Below, piece by piece: positions 14,034 through 22,459 of a stretch of DNA of 30,644 nt. This DNA comes from an uncultured Sphingobium sp. (lineage in GTDB: Bacteria > Pseudomonadota > Alphaproteobacteria > Sphingomonadales > Sphingomonadaceae). The stretch spans positions 1 through 30,644 of the forward strand of contig CAMPHJ010000021.1 of the NCBI GenBank assembly GCA_946885845.1, given 5' to 3'. The notes beneath the pieces are model-generated. The model had not been told where the DNA came from. It did no database searches and saw only the letters and a program-made list of their open reading frames with translations. Both the position numbers and the translations under genes were made by a program. The number at the start of each line of letters is the position of its first letter. Position 1 is the stretch's first letter.

Positions 14034-14611
14034 AACGGCCACGCAAAGGCCGCGACGACGCGCCGCTCCTGTCCTGGGGCGATGAGCTTCGCGCGAGGAA
14101 ACTGCATCGCAAAAGGCGCGTTCGCCGCCTCGCACTCGGTGGCTCGGGCCTCGCGCTGCTCCTCGTCTCCGCCGCCTTTCCGCCTACTCCGCGGCTTGTC
14201 TGGAACGCGAGCGCCAGCGCTCCAGTTGGCCCCTACATCGTCTCGCCTGGAGCGGTGCCTGGCGTCGGCGACATGGTGATCGCGCGGGTGCCCCGGCGTT
14301 TTCGCCAATTTGCCGCCGAGCGCCGCTACCTTCCCATGAATGTGCCGCTGGTGAAACGCGTAGCGGCCAGTGCTGGGGATGAGGTTTGCGCCAGGGGTCG
14401 GGAAATCCTCGTCAACGGCCGCCGGATTGCCGATCGGCAACTCACTGACCTTCGGGGTCGATCCATGCCGCTCTGGGAGGGATGCATGCGCCTTCGCGGA
14501 CGCCAGCTGTTCCTCCTCATGAGTAACAGCCGCTCGTTCGATGGCCGCTATTTCGGGGTTACGGAGAAAGAGAACGTCATCGGCAAGGCAGCGTTGCTGT
14601 GGCGGCGCTGA
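14030..14611 (+). CDS. traF: TraF-type conjugal transfer S26 peptidase
   Basis: Protein of 193 residues. A basic N-terminus is followed by one membrane segment (about 38-53), then a periplasmic S26 (signal-peptidase-like) domain. The nucleophile Ser is probably in 'SASAPVGPY', and the general base Lys in 'VPLVKRVAA'; the third box 'NSRSFDGRYFG' is present. In RP4, TraF cyclises the TrbC pilin and is essential for pilus formation; no trbC is in this window. It overlaps rdfS by four bases and the transglycosylase gene by 13. Confidence 0.88.
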   Translation: MKRPRKGRDDAPLLSWGDELRARKLHRKRRVRRLALGGSGLALLLVSAAFPPTPRLVWNASASAPVGPYIVSPGAVPGVGDMVIARVPRRFRQFAAERRYLPMNVPLVKRVAASAGDEVCARGREILVNGRRIADRQLTDLRGRSMPLWEGCMRLRGRQLFLLMSNSRSFDGRYFGVTEKENVIGKAALLWRR

Positions 14612-15207
14612 GGTTCGCCTGCGCCGCACTGGCGCTTGCCATGGCAGGTCCTTCGGCAGCCCAGCCGATGGCCCGTTGGCGGAACCTCATCAGTGAAGCA
14701 TCGACCCGCTGCGGCGTGCCCGTCGCATGGATCGAGCGCGTGATGCGCGCCGAAAGTAACGGCGAGACAATGCGCGGCCGGCGGCCGATTCGCAGCCGTG
14801 CTGGTGCGATGGGGCTTATGCAATTGATGCCCGGCACCTGGGACGAGATGCGCCGAACCCTTGGTCTGGGTCGCGAGGCCGACGACCCCGCCGACAACAT
14901 CATGGCAGGCAGCTGCTACCTCAGGCAGATGTATGATCGCTTCGGCTACCCTGGTCTGTTCGCCGCCTATAATGCCGGGCCGGCCCGCTATGCCGCGCAT
15001 CTTGCAACCGGGCGGGAGCTGCCGGGCGAAACCATCGCCTATCTTGGCAAGGTGACGGACTCTGCCATGAGCGGCCGAGTTTCGCCGCCCAAACCTTCGC
15101 GCGAGGGGCTGTTCGCGATCGAGCGCCAGGTCTCAGTGGGGACGCGGGGAATGACGGCCGGGCCGTCACAATCACCGCTCTTCGTGGTGCGCAATCATGT
15201 CCCCTAA
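14599..15207 (+). CDS. Lytic transglycosylase, conjugation-associated (SLT family)
   Basis: Protein of 202 residues that would cleave peptidoglycan so the conjugation channel can cross the wall. Residues 1-22 form a signal peptide ('FACAALALAMAGPSAAQ'). The SLT domain is complete: catalytic E52 in 'RAESNG', 'GAMGLMQLMPGTW', 'NIMAGSCYLRQMYDRFG' and 'AAYNAGP'. The start is a GTG at 14599 within the end of traF, giving a 13-base overlap. It is the same type as VirB1/TrbN partners, and belongs to the rdfS-traF operon. Confidence 0.88.
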   Translation: MAALRFACAALALAMAGPSAAQPMARWRNLISEASTRCGVPVAWIERVMRAESNGETMRGRRPIRSRAGAMGLMQLMPGTWDEMRRTLGLGREADDPADNIMAGSCYLRQMYDRFGYPGLFAAYNAGPARYAAHLATGRELPGETIAYLGKVTDSAMSGRVSPPKPSREGLFAIERQVSVGTRGMTAGPSQSPLFVVRNHVP

Positions 15208-15483
15208 GGCGTCGTCCCGCATGACCGAGTGGGGGGGAGTTCGTCTCGATAGGCCCAGCATGACGGGTCGCGGAGCGGCTATCAAGGCCTGCGGGCACCC
15301 CCCAATTTGCTGCGCCAATCGGTTCCCCCCGCGTCCGCTTCGCGGCGCTCCGCTGCGCGGAGCGGCCCTGACAGCCCCACCGCCACCCATCTTCATGACG
15401 CCGTTCTCGATGGCGAGAACGCGAAGCGAATGGAGATCAACATGGGCATGGTTCAGAGCATATGAACGGCGTCGGATCACATC
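15208..15483. other. Intergenic region with two perfect hairpins
   Basis: No gene is supported. CGCTCCGC-TGC-GCGGAGCG at 15346-15364 and CGTTCTCG-ATGG-CGAGAACG at 15402-15421 are perfect 8-bp-stem hairpins. They may terminate or structure the mRNA of the rdfS-traF operon, or belong to a transfer region upstream of the relaxase. Confidence 0.45.
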
Positions 15484-15801
15484 ATGGCAGCGGTGGTTCC
15501 AGGACTGGAAGCCGACTTTGGCCACAGTGTCGGCAAGGCTTTGGCGCAGCGATTTCTGGATGCAGAGGAAAGCGATTTTCTTTGGGACGCGAGGGTCGGG
15601 GAACGCTGGCTGGGCGCCTTTGAGGGGCTTGGCGACGATGAGAAGAAACTCGACAGGATGGCGATCTGGGGCAGGCTTGGTGGCCACTGATTCATGGCAA
15701 TCATGCTGGTTGACGGCGAGGGAACGTCGGCCGGAACGATCGCGCATCGGGTCTGTGGCAGCCGGAAATCCGCACGTCAGGCAATGGCCGGCGCGCGCTG
15801 A
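15484..15801 (+). pseudogene. Conserved ICE hypothetical gene interrupted by an in-frame TGA
   Basis: The frame starts 'MAAVVPGLEADFGHSVGKAL' and runs to 'IWGRLGGH' at a TGA (15688-15690). It then continues without a break, 'FMAIMLVDGEGTSAG...SRKSARQAMAGAR', to a stop at 15799-15801. Relatives that I recall in alphaproteobacterial ICEs read '..GG(K)WFMAxMLVDGDG..' here, so TGA replaces a Trp codon (TGG). Either a nonsense mutation or a truncated 68-residue product results. The function is unknown. It lies upstream of the relaxase. Confidence 0.6.
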
Positions 15802-15909
15802 GGATGCGGATTTTGACGGGGAGGGGCAGCGTAGGGCTGGCGCTTTCCTTCCTCTTCTCTTGCGACGATGTGGTGAGGGAAAGCGGAGGAAGGGGAAACA
15901 AGATAAAGG

Positions 15910-15989
15910 CAGTGTCTCGCGGCACCCGCCAAGTCATTGTCTGCACATCCTTTTTTCGGGAGACAGGCACTCGCGACCGCGAGACAGTG
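15910..15989. other. Long inverted repeat upstream of the relaxase, candidate oriT
   Basis: CAGTGTCTCGCGG (15910-15922) and CCGCGAGACAGTG (15977-15989) pair at 12 of 13 positions, 54 bases apart. Inside are the short dyad CTCGCG-AC-CGCGAG (15970-15983) and a GAGACAG direct repeat (15960-15966, 15981-15987). The element lies 64-143 bases before the relaxase start. Transfer origins typically lie beside the relaxase gene and hold inverted repeats next to nic; the nick position cannot be told. Confidence 0.4.
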
Positions 15990-16052
15990 AGAACGCAAAT
16001 GGCACAAATCAGCCTTTTCCTGCTCGAAATCGCGAGACTGGTATGCGTTGCT

Positions 16053-18020
16053 ATGTCTGACGACGAATTCACCCCGAAGCTCGGCAGGCAACGCGGCAAG
16101 GACGGCAAGAAGGTTGTCAAATATGGCGGGCGCATCCTGGCCGCGACGCGGCTGGCGGGCAGCAAGACCGGCGTGAAGGCGCGCCGCTTCGACGGCAGCC
16201 GGGTCGGGCGTGGCGCGAGTGTCGGGCGGCTGCTGTCCAGCCGCGATCGATTCACCGGGATGCGGGCGCGCCGCGCGGTGGTGAAGGCGAGCCTGATCCG
16301 GCTCCAGGGCAAGGCCGGCCAGGCGGCCCGCGCACACATGCGCTACATCCAGCGCGACGGGGTCACGCGCGAGGGGCTGCCGGGCGAGCTTTACGGACCG
16401 GAAGCTGATCGGGCCGATGGCGACGATTTCCTTAAGCGCACCACCGGCGACCGGCACCAGTTCCGCTTCATCGTCTCGGCCGAGGATGGTGCGGAATATC
16501 CCGACCTCAAGCCCTATGTCCGCCGCCTGATGACGCAGGTCGAGCAGGATCTTGGCACGAAGCTGGATTGGGTGGCGGTCGACCATTTCAACACCGAGCG
16601 GCCGCACACCCATATCGTGCTGCGGGGGGTGGATGATCGCGGCGACAATCTCATCATTGCGCGCGAGTATATCTCGCACGGGCTGCGCGAGCGCGCGTCC
16701 GAACTGGTAACGCTCGACCTCGGCCCGCGCACCGATCGCGAAATCCAAGACCGCCTTCGCCATGATGTCAATCAGGAACGGCTGACCGCGATAGACCGGC
16801 GTCTGCTCCGCCGGATGGATGCTGATCGCATCGTCTCGCCGGGCGACAACGATCCCTTCCAGCAGTCGGTGGCTGTCGGCCGGTTGCGCAAGCTGAAGGC
16901 GATGGACCTGGCGGAGGACATCGGCAGTGGGCGTTATCGGCTCGTCGATGGGATTGAGGAGACGCTCCGCCGCATGGGCGAACGGGGCGACATCATCCGC
17001 CTCATGCAACGCGAACTGACCTCGCATCGGCTCGACCGCGCCGGGGCCGAGCAGGTCGTCGTCACCGAGCTGCGCGAGCCGATCGTCGGGCGGCTGATCA
17101 GCCGGGGCTTTTCCGACGAGCATCGCGACCGCCATTACATGATGATCGATGGCGTCGACGGCCGCGTCCATTATATCGACATCGGACGTGCGCACGGGAT
17201 TCCTTCGGTGCCCGAGGGTGCGGCGGTGCGGATCGAAGCGACCAAGACCGAGGCCACTGCCGCCGACCGAAGGGTCGATGTGGTTGCTCGCACAAATGGG
17301 GGACGCTACTCAGTCGACCTGCATCTGCGGCATGATCCGAACGCAAGCGAGGCCTATGCCGCCAGCCATGTCCGTCGGCTTGAGGCTATGCGAAGAGCCA
17401 GGGCCGGTCCGGAGCGACAAGTGGATGGCAGCTGGATCATTCCCGATGATCATCTGGGGCGCGCGGAGGCGTATGCGCGGTGCCAGCGACGGGACAGGCC
17501 TGTCATAATATCGGTCTTGTCTCGAACGCCCGTTGTCGAGCTGGCCACGAAAAATGCCCCGACATGGCTCGATTGCGAACTGATAGAGGGCTCGCGCAGT
17601 CCAGTGCGCGATGTGGGCTTCGGGCGCGAAGTACGGGCCGCATTGGCGGCGCGACGCCAGTGGCTGGTCGAACGGCAATTGGCCGATGGCGACGGGCAGG
17701 CTTTCCGGTTGCGGCGAGGTGCTTTGGAGAGCCTTCGTCTGCGCGAGCTGGAGAGCGTGGGCGAGCGGCTTGGCCGGAAGCTGGGGAAGGCGTTCGAGCC
17801 GGCCAGGATGGGCGAGCGCGTCGAGGGCGTCATTGCGCGGCGCGTGGACCTGGAAAGCGGCCCTCATGCACTGGTCGAGCGCTCGCGAGATTTCACGCTG
17901 GTGCCCTGGTGCGATGCGCTTGACCGTAACATCGGCAAGGCAGCGTCCGGGATCATGCGAGCGGATGGCATCCTTAGTTGGCGTTTCGGCCGCAGCAGAT
18001 CGGGTCCTACAATCGCATGA
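16053..18020 (+). CDS. rlxS: Relaxase/mobilization nuclease, DUF3363 (RlxS) type
   Basis: Protein of 655 residues that would nick oriT and lead the strand during conjugation. The N-terminal relaxase domain (about 80-260) has 'HMRYIQRDGV' (95-104), then 'VDHFNTERPHTHIVLRG' (177-192), which supplies the three-His metal site H178, H185 and H187. The C-terminal half is the DUF3363 region ('QRELTSHRLDRAG', 'SEAYAASHVRRLEAM'). I chose the ATG at 16053 because residues before it look non-coding. Relaxases of this type accompany rdfS-traF in Mesorhizobium ICEs. The coupling protein and trb genes that usually serve it are not in the window. Confidence 0.88.
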   Translation: MSDDEFTPKLGRQRGKDGKKVVKYGGRILAATRLAGSKTGVKARRFDGSRVGRGASVGRLLSSRDRFTGMRARRAVVKASLIRLQGKAGQAARAHMRYIQRDGVTREGLPGELYGPEADRADGDDFLKRTTGDRHQFRFIVSAEDGAEYPDLKPYVRRLMTQVEQDLGTKLDWVAVDHFNTERPHTHIVLRGVDDRGDNLIIAREYISHGLRERASELVTLDLGPRTDREIQDRLRHDVNQERLTAIDRRLLRRMDADRIVSPGDNDPFQQSVAVGRLRKLKAMDLAEDIGSGRYRLVDGIEETLRRMGERGDIIRLMQRELTSHRLDRAGAEQVVVTELREPIVGRLISRGFSDEHRDRHYMMIDGVDGRVHYIDIGRAHGIPSVPEGAAVRIEATKTEATAADRRVDVVARTNGGRYSVDLHLRHDPNASEAYAASHVRRLEAMRRARAGPERQVDGSWIIPDDHLGRAEAYARCQRRDRPVIISVLSRTPVVELATKNAPTWLDCELIEGSRSPVRDVGFGREVRAALAARRQWLVERQLADGDGQAFRLRRGALESLRLRELESVGERLGRKLGKAFEPARMGERVEGVIARRVDLESGPHALVERSRDFTLVPWCDALDRNIGKAASGIMRADGILSWRFGRSRSGPTIA

Positions 18021-18262
18021 AATGACTTAGCTTTGATCCGCTTACGGAGTGATATTCGCGAGTCTAGGCGATGGATCCCAGTAGCGGTGGCACGATGGCG
18101 GCAAGCGCCGCGACCAGCAGGGGCGGTTGGCCCAGGAAACTGAGCCGCAGCACATTGTTGAGGGCAAAGCCGCGACGAGCAGCGCCGACAGCACTCCCAA
18201 TGGGACGCTTGCCGATGCAAAGTTCCGATCGCTGGCTGCTATTGCCATAGTCGGCAATGGCG
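18021..18262 (-). other. Junction between relaxase and cargo with a possible membrane-protein remnant
   Basis: On the minus strand, 18064-18260 reads as hydrophobic pieces in two frames: 'SASVPLGVLSALLVAALPS' in one, then 'LNNVLRLSFLGQPPLLVAALAAIVPPLLG' in another, ending at a stop at 18064. This resembles the frameshifted C-terminus of a membrane protein, but I cannot name it. The direction matches the polysaccharide operon. Confidence 0.3.
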
Positions 18263-19279
18263 TTACGCCGCCTCCACGCCGATTTCCTGCTTGAGAGCAT
18301 GTACGGGGTTGCCAGCCACATCCCCGGTCGATGTTGCTTTCATATTGATCCGCTCACGCTCGACCACGAGGGGGCGTTTGCGAACCTGCGCATGGATCGA
18401 CGTCACATATTCGCCCAATATGCCCATAAAGGCGAGTTGGACGCCGGACAGGAAGAACAGGGCTACGATCAGCGTCGTCATCCCACGCGGGGCGAGATTG
18501 GGCCAGATGACGTAAAGACCGACCGACGCCGTCGCGTACAGCATGCAGAGCAACGCCATGGCGATGCCTGCAAAGGTGCACAGGCGCATAGGCACATTGG
18601 TGAAGCTGAAAATGCCATTCAGCGCTTGGTCAATTAAGCGCGGAAGATTGTTCTTCGATATGCCCGATCGCCTCGCGGCCCAGGTATAGGGCACGATTAC
18701 GCGACGGAAGCCGACTGAAGCGATGATGCCGCGGATGTAAGGATAATGATCGTCATGGCTGACGACCGCTTTCCACACCTTGCGGTCCAGAAGCTGGAAT
18801 TCGCCGACATTTACCGGAATGTCGATATCGCTGAAACTGCGGACGGTGCGGTAGAAGATCGCGCGGCAGGATCGGAGTGCAAGGCTTTCCTGGCGGTTGA
18901 CCCGGGCGCCCGCCACGACTTCCATGCCGCCTTCCCAGAGCTTCACGAATTCCGGGATCATTTCCGCCGGGTCCTGAAGGTCGGCGGGCAGGAACACGAC
19001 GACCGCATCGCCCGTCGCGGCGCGAAGCGCGTTGAAGTTGGAGCGGAAGGGGCCGTAATTGCGCGCGTTCAGGATGATCTTTATCGAAGGGTCGCTGGCT
19101 GCCAGTGTGCGCAAAATGTCCTGCGTGCCGTCGCTGCTGTCATTGTCGGCGAAGATATGCTCGCGCTTGTAGCCCGCCAGCGGCGCGCCGGGGGCAAACA
19201 GGGTGGCAACGGCGTCGCGGCACGCTTCGACATTGTCCGCCTCGTTGAAGCAGGGCGTCACGATGGAGATGGTCTTCAT
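18263..19279 (-). CDS. GtrB/DPM-like family 2 glycosyltransferase, membrane anchored
   Basis: Protein of 338 residues. The GT2 domain begins at residue 3 ('ISIVTPCFNEADN'), with 'DNDSSDGT' and the acidic motif 'PADLQDP' near 100. Two hydrophobic segments near 235-300 are typical of GtrB and polyisoprenyl-phosphate transferases, which move a sugar from a nucleotide donor onto undecaprenyl phosphate at the inner membrane. It is the last gene of the minus-strand operon and overlaps the GtrA-like gene by four bases, the classic gtrA-gtrB pairing. The donor is probably the CDP-sugar made by the upstream genes (inference). Confidence 0.87.
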   Translation of the reverse strand: MKTISIVTPCFNEADNVEACRDAVATLFAPGAPLAGYKREHIFADNDSSDGTQDILRTLAASDPSIKIILNARNYGPFRSNFNALRAATGDAVVVFLPADLQDPAEMIPEFVKLWEGGMEVVAGARVNRQESLALRSCRAIFYRTVRSFSDIDIPVNVGEFQLLDRKVWKAVVSHDDHYPYIRGIIASVGFRRVIVPYTWAARRSGISKNNLPRLIDQALNGIFSFTNVPMRLCTFAGIAMALLCMLYATASVGLYVIWPNLAPRGMTTLIVALFFLSGVQLAFMGILGEYVTSIHAQVRKRPLVVERERINMKATSTGDVAGNPVHALKQEIGVEAA

Positions 19280-19662
19280 GAGGTCTGCTCCGGCGAGGCC
19301 GCGAACACGAAGCGGCGCATGGCGAGGAAGGTGAGGGTGAAGATCGGCAGGATGAGCGCCTGCGCGAGCAGCGGCCCAAGGCCCACGCGCATCGCAAGCT
19401 CAAGTAACAGGAGGTTTAGGCTGAGCATGAAGCCATAGACGATGAGGAAGCGCGGCAGTCGGCGCAGATCGCGCGAGCGGAACACGGCGCTCGTCGTCAG
19501 GAAGTTGAAGAGGACGCTCACAATGGCGCTGACCGTCACCGCGACATGTGGGGCGATACCCATCAGCACTTGGGCACTATAGACGCTATAGCCGAACAGC
19601 GTGTTGATCCCGCCCGCGATGAGGAAGCGGATGAAGCGGCGGTCAAGGGCGGGCATCATCAT
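19276..19662 (-). CDS. GtrA-like membrane protein, putative lipid-linked sugar flippase
   Basis: Protein of 128 residues with four hydrophobic segments. The GtrA pattern is clear: 'RFLIAGGINTLFGYSVYSAQV' at the N-terminus and 'ALILPIFTLTFLAMRRFVF' at the C-terminus. GtrA proteins flip undecaprenyl-phosphate-sugar to the periplasmic face for serotype conversion. It overlaps both neighbours by four bases, so it is translationally coupled to the reductase gene upstream and the GT2 gene downstream. Confidence 0.88.
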   Translation of the reverse strand: MMMPALDRRFIRFLIAGGINTLFGYSVYSAQVLMGIAPHVAVTVSAIVSVLFNFLTTSAVFRSRDLRRLPRFLIVYGFMLSLNLLLLELAMRVGLGPLLAQALILPIFTLTFLAMRRFVFAASPEQTS

Positions 19663-20573
19663 GCGGCCTGCCTCAAGGAATCCACGACGGTGACGAGCCC
19701 GTCCTCGATCATGATGCTCGGGGTCCAGCCCGTCGCGGCGCTGAGGCGGCTGCTGTCACCTTCCAGATGCATGATCTGGTTGGGGCCGAAGGGAATGTCG
19801 CCGAAGGTCAGCTGAAGACCGGGGCAGGCAAGGTCGCGGATACGCTCGACGATTGTCCGAACAGTGACCGCACGGCCGCTCGACAGGTTGAACACGCCTT
19901 GTGCGCTCTTTGTCACGGCGGCGGCCAATATGCCCTGTGCGCAATCGGCGATGTGCAGATAATCCCATTTCTGGGTGCCCGCGCTGGTACGCGGCGTCTG
20001 CCCGGCGAGGATTTGGGCCGCCACCGAAGGGATCAGCCAATTGGGATTGTCGCCGGGGCCGTAGGGCGAAAAGAGACGCAGCCACGCAAAGCCGATGCCT
20101 GCTTCGCTCGCGCGTTGACGCGTCAGATGGTAGGTGGAAAGCTTGGCCGCGCCGTAGAGAAGGAAGGGCTCGGTCGTTGCGCTTTCGTCGATCCGGTGAT
20201 TATGCCGACCATATTCGGCCTGGCTGCCGATGCCGATGAAGCGGCGGGTGCCTACCGCAATGGCGCTGTCGAGCAGTTCGACGGAGGTGCGGATATTATC
20301 GAGCTGAATGTCGCCCGCGCGCGCCGGGCCGCCCACGCCTTCCCAGGCGGAATGGATGACGCAATCAGGGCGCGCCTGCGCCAGCACGGCGCGAACGGCG
20401 TCACGATCAGACAGGTCAGCGACGGCGATGGCGCAGCGTCCCGCCAGAGCTACAGCGCGTGGTGAAGACGGATTGCGCACCAACGCAGTGACGTTGTGGC
20501 CATTGCGGGCCGCAAGATCGGCGACGGCGGCACCAACGAAGCCACCCGCGCCGGTGACAAGGATGCGGCTCAT
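19659..20573 (-). CDS. NAD(P)-dependent sugar-nucleotide reductase/epimerase (extended SDR)
   Basis: Protein of 304 residues. The Rossmann motif 'TGAGGFVG' is at 7-14, and the catalytic 'YGAAK' follows 'EPFLLYGAAKLSTYHL', with a Ser in 'GIGSQAEYG'. The length and context fit CDP-sugar 4-reductases or epimerases such as abequose, paratose or tyvelose synthases. It overlaps the dehydratase gene by four bases, so it probably acts on the CDP-4-keto-6-deoxy sugar or on a branched derivative formed by the transketolase. The exact reaction cannot be told. Confidence 0.82.
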   Translation of the reverse strand: MSRILVTGAGGFVGAAVADLAARNGHNVTALVRNPSSPRAVALAGRCAIAVADLSDRDAVRAVLAQARPDCVIHSAWEGVGGPARAGDIQLDNIRTSVELLDSAIAVGTRRFIGIGSQAEYGRHNHRIDESATTEPFLLYGAAKLSTYHLTRQRASEAGIGFAWLRLFSPYGPGDNPNWLIPSVAAQILAGQTPRTSAGTQKWDYLHIADCAQGILAAAVTKSAQGVFNLSSGRAVTVRTIVERIRDLACPGLQLTFGDIPFGPNQIMHLEGDSSRLSAATGWTPSIMIEDGLVTVVDSLRQAA

Positions 20574-21664
20574 GCGGGCACCATGTCGAGGAAAGCCTCA
20601 GCCTGTGCGCGCGAGACAGCGCGCTTATCCCCGGCGCGATACCAGTCTGCTGTGAACGCGAGTGCTTGATCAAGCGTCAGGCGTGGCCGCCAGCCAAGCA
20701 GGTCGGCAGCGGCGGAGGAATCGAGCGTCAACATCGCGGCTTCGTGCGGGTGGTCGCCAGGCTGTGCTGCCCAGGGCTGGGTCACGCCCCAATGGCGGCC
20801 AAGCAGACCGATGACATCGCGGACACTCGCCATGTCGGCAGGGGCAGGGCCGAAATTCCAGCCACGCGCGAAGCGGGCAGGGTCAGTTGTCAGCGCTTGT
20901 GCCAACAGGAGGTAGCCGGTCAGCGGTTCAAGCACATGCTGCCAAGGCCGTACCGCGTCGGGATTGCGGATCTCCAGCGTCCGGCCCGTAGAGAAAGCAC
21001 GGATCGCATCGGGCACTAGCCGGTCGGCCGACCAGTCGCCGCCGCCGATGACGTTGCCGGCGCGCGCGGTGGCAAGGCCCGTGCCTCGCTCTCCAAGGAA
21101 GCTGTCGCGCCAGCAGGCGCTCACTAGCTCGGCGCAGGCCTTGCTGTTGGAATAGGGGTCATGGCCGCCCAAGGGCGCATCCTCACGATAGCCTTCGGCG
21201 CGGCCGTCATTGGCATAGCATTTGTCGGTCGTGACAGAGACGATAGTGCGAACGGACGGCGTCTTGCGGCATGCCTCCAGCACATGTGCGGTGCCCATGA
21301 CGTTGGTCTGATAGGTGCCGATCGGATCGGCATAGGAGGCACGCACCAGGGGCTGCGCGGCAAGATGCAGCAGGATTTCCGGCTCCGCGCGGGTCACGAT
21401 CGTTTCCACCGCTTCAGCATCACGAATGTCCGCGATATGATGATCGCATAGCGATGCGCCGCCGACAGTCTCGAACATGGTTGGCGTGGTATCGGGCGCA
21501 AGCGACAGCCCGGTAACTTGAGCATTCAGCGAGTCCAGCAGGGTCAGCAGCCAGCTGCCCTTAAAGCCGGTATGGCCGGTCACGAGCACCCGCCGTCCAG
21601 TCCAGAAGCTGGCTTCCGGCGTAAGCGCCACCGCGCCGACGCGCTCTAGTGCCAGGTTTTCCAT
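20570..21664 (-). CDS. rfbG: CDP-glucose 4,6-dehydratase
   Basis: Converts CDP-glucose to CDP-4-keto-6-deoxy-D-glucose. The protein has 364 residues, the family length. Visible features are the NAD-binding 'TGHTGFKGSWL' at 29-39, 'VTTDKCYAN', the catalytic 'DPYSNSKACAELV' with Tyr and Lys, 'RAGNVIGGGDWS' and 'AVRPWQHVLEPL', all characteristic of RfbG. I chose the ATG at 21664, preceded by AAGAGG on the minus strand; it overlaps the 3' end of rfbF by 19 bases. Confidence 0.93.
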   Translation of the reverse strand: MENLALERVGAVALTPEASFWTGRRVLVTGHTGFKGSWLLTLLDSLNAQVTGLSLAPDTTPTMFETVGGASLCDHHIADIRDAEAVETIVTRAEPEILLHLAAQPLVRASYADPIGTYQTNVMGTAHVLEACRKTPSVRTIVSVTTDKCYANDGRAEGYREDAPLGGHDPYSNSKACAELVSACWRDSFLGERGTGLATARAGNVIGGGDWSADRLVPDAIRAFSTGRTLEIRNPDAVRPWQHVLEPLTGYLLLAQALTTDPARFARGWNFGPAPADMASVRDVIGLLGRHWGVTQPWAAQPGDHPHEAAMLTLDSSAAADLLGWRPRLTLDQALAFTADWYRAGDKRAVSRAQAEAFLDMVPA

Positions 21665-22422
21665 GGGGCCTCTTGTCGTTCCCACATGCCTTCAAGCATC
21701 TGTCGGTCGCGCAGCGTGTCCATCGGCTGCCAGAAACCATCGTGGAAGAAGGAACGCAGCTCGCCGTCCGACGCCAGGCGCTCCAGCGGCTCGCGCTCCC
21801 AGACGCAGCCGTCCGAATTGCTGAGATAATTGCTGATCGACCGATTGAGGACGAAGAAGCCGCCATTGATCCAGCCACCTTCATCCAGCGGCTTTTCGGC
21901 AAAGGCCGCGACCTGGTCGCCGTTGAGGTCGAGCTGGCCGTAGCGGCTTGCGGGGCGCACCGCGGTTACGGTCGCCTTGCGGCCGTGCGAACGGTGGAAG
22001 TCTATCGCCGCGCCGACGTTGAGGTTGCTGACGCCGTCGCCATAAGTGAGGCAGAAATCCTCGTCATCGCCCAGATAGTGCATCGCCTGCCGCAGGCGGC
22101 CGCCGGTCATCGTCTCGGCGCCGGTGTCGATTAGGGAAATCTTCCAATCCTCGCACGCGTTGCGATGCACGTCGGTCGTGCCCCGCCGCAGGTCGACTGT
22201 CACATCCGACATGTGGAGGGCGTAATTGAAGAAATATTCCTTGATCATGTAACCCTTGTAGCCAAGGCACACGATGAACTCGTCCACGCCATGTTGGGCA
22301 TAGATCTTCATGATGTGCCAAAGGATAGGCTTGCCGCCGATTTCCACCATGGGCTTGGGCCGGACCGAGGTTTCTTCGGCGAGGCGGGTGCCTAGGCCCC
22401 CTGCAAGGATGATCGCTTTCAT
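21646..22422 (-). CDS. rfbF: Glucose-1-phosphate cytidylyltransferase
   Basis: Makes CDP-glucose from CTP and glucose-1-phosphate, the first step of CDP-deoxysugar synthesis. The protein has 258 residues, the family length. The start 'MKAIILAGGLGTRLAEETSVRPKPM' is diagnostic, followed by 'GGKPILWHIMK', 'LTYGDGVSN' and 'FWQPMDTLRD' near the end. The ATG at 22422 is certain by motif; a longer upstream frame of 31 residues is spurious. It lies 37 bases downstream of the transketolase C-terminal gene and overlaps rfbG. Confidence 0.95.
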   Translation of the reverse strand: MKAIILAGGLGTRLAEETSVRPKPMVEIGGKPILWHIMKIYAQHGVDEFIVCLGYKGYMIKEYFFNYALHMSDVTVDLRRGTTDVHRNACEDWKISLIDTGAETMTGGRLRQAMHYLGDDEDFCLTYGDGVSNLNVGAAIDFHRSHGRKATVTAVRPASRYGQLDLNGDQVAAFAEKPLDEGGWINGGFFVLNRSISNYLSNSDGCVWEREPLERLASDGELRSFFHDGFWQPMDTLRDRQMLEGMWERQEAPWKTWH

Positions 22423-22459
22423 GGAACAAACCCTATGAACAGGTGTGGTAAAGAAATGG

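Noticed and set aside
15197..16060. 287-codon plus frame spanning the end of the transglycosylase to the relaxase
   Set aside because: It runs over the hairpin-rich gap and the interrupted hypothetical gene in a different frame, with Arg/Trp/Pro-rich composition typical of a non-coding frame.
15777..17195. 472-codon minus-strand frame opposite the relaxase
   Set aside because: The plus-strand relaxase carries recognisable catalytic motifs across the same bases; the opposite frame is a GC-bias shadow.
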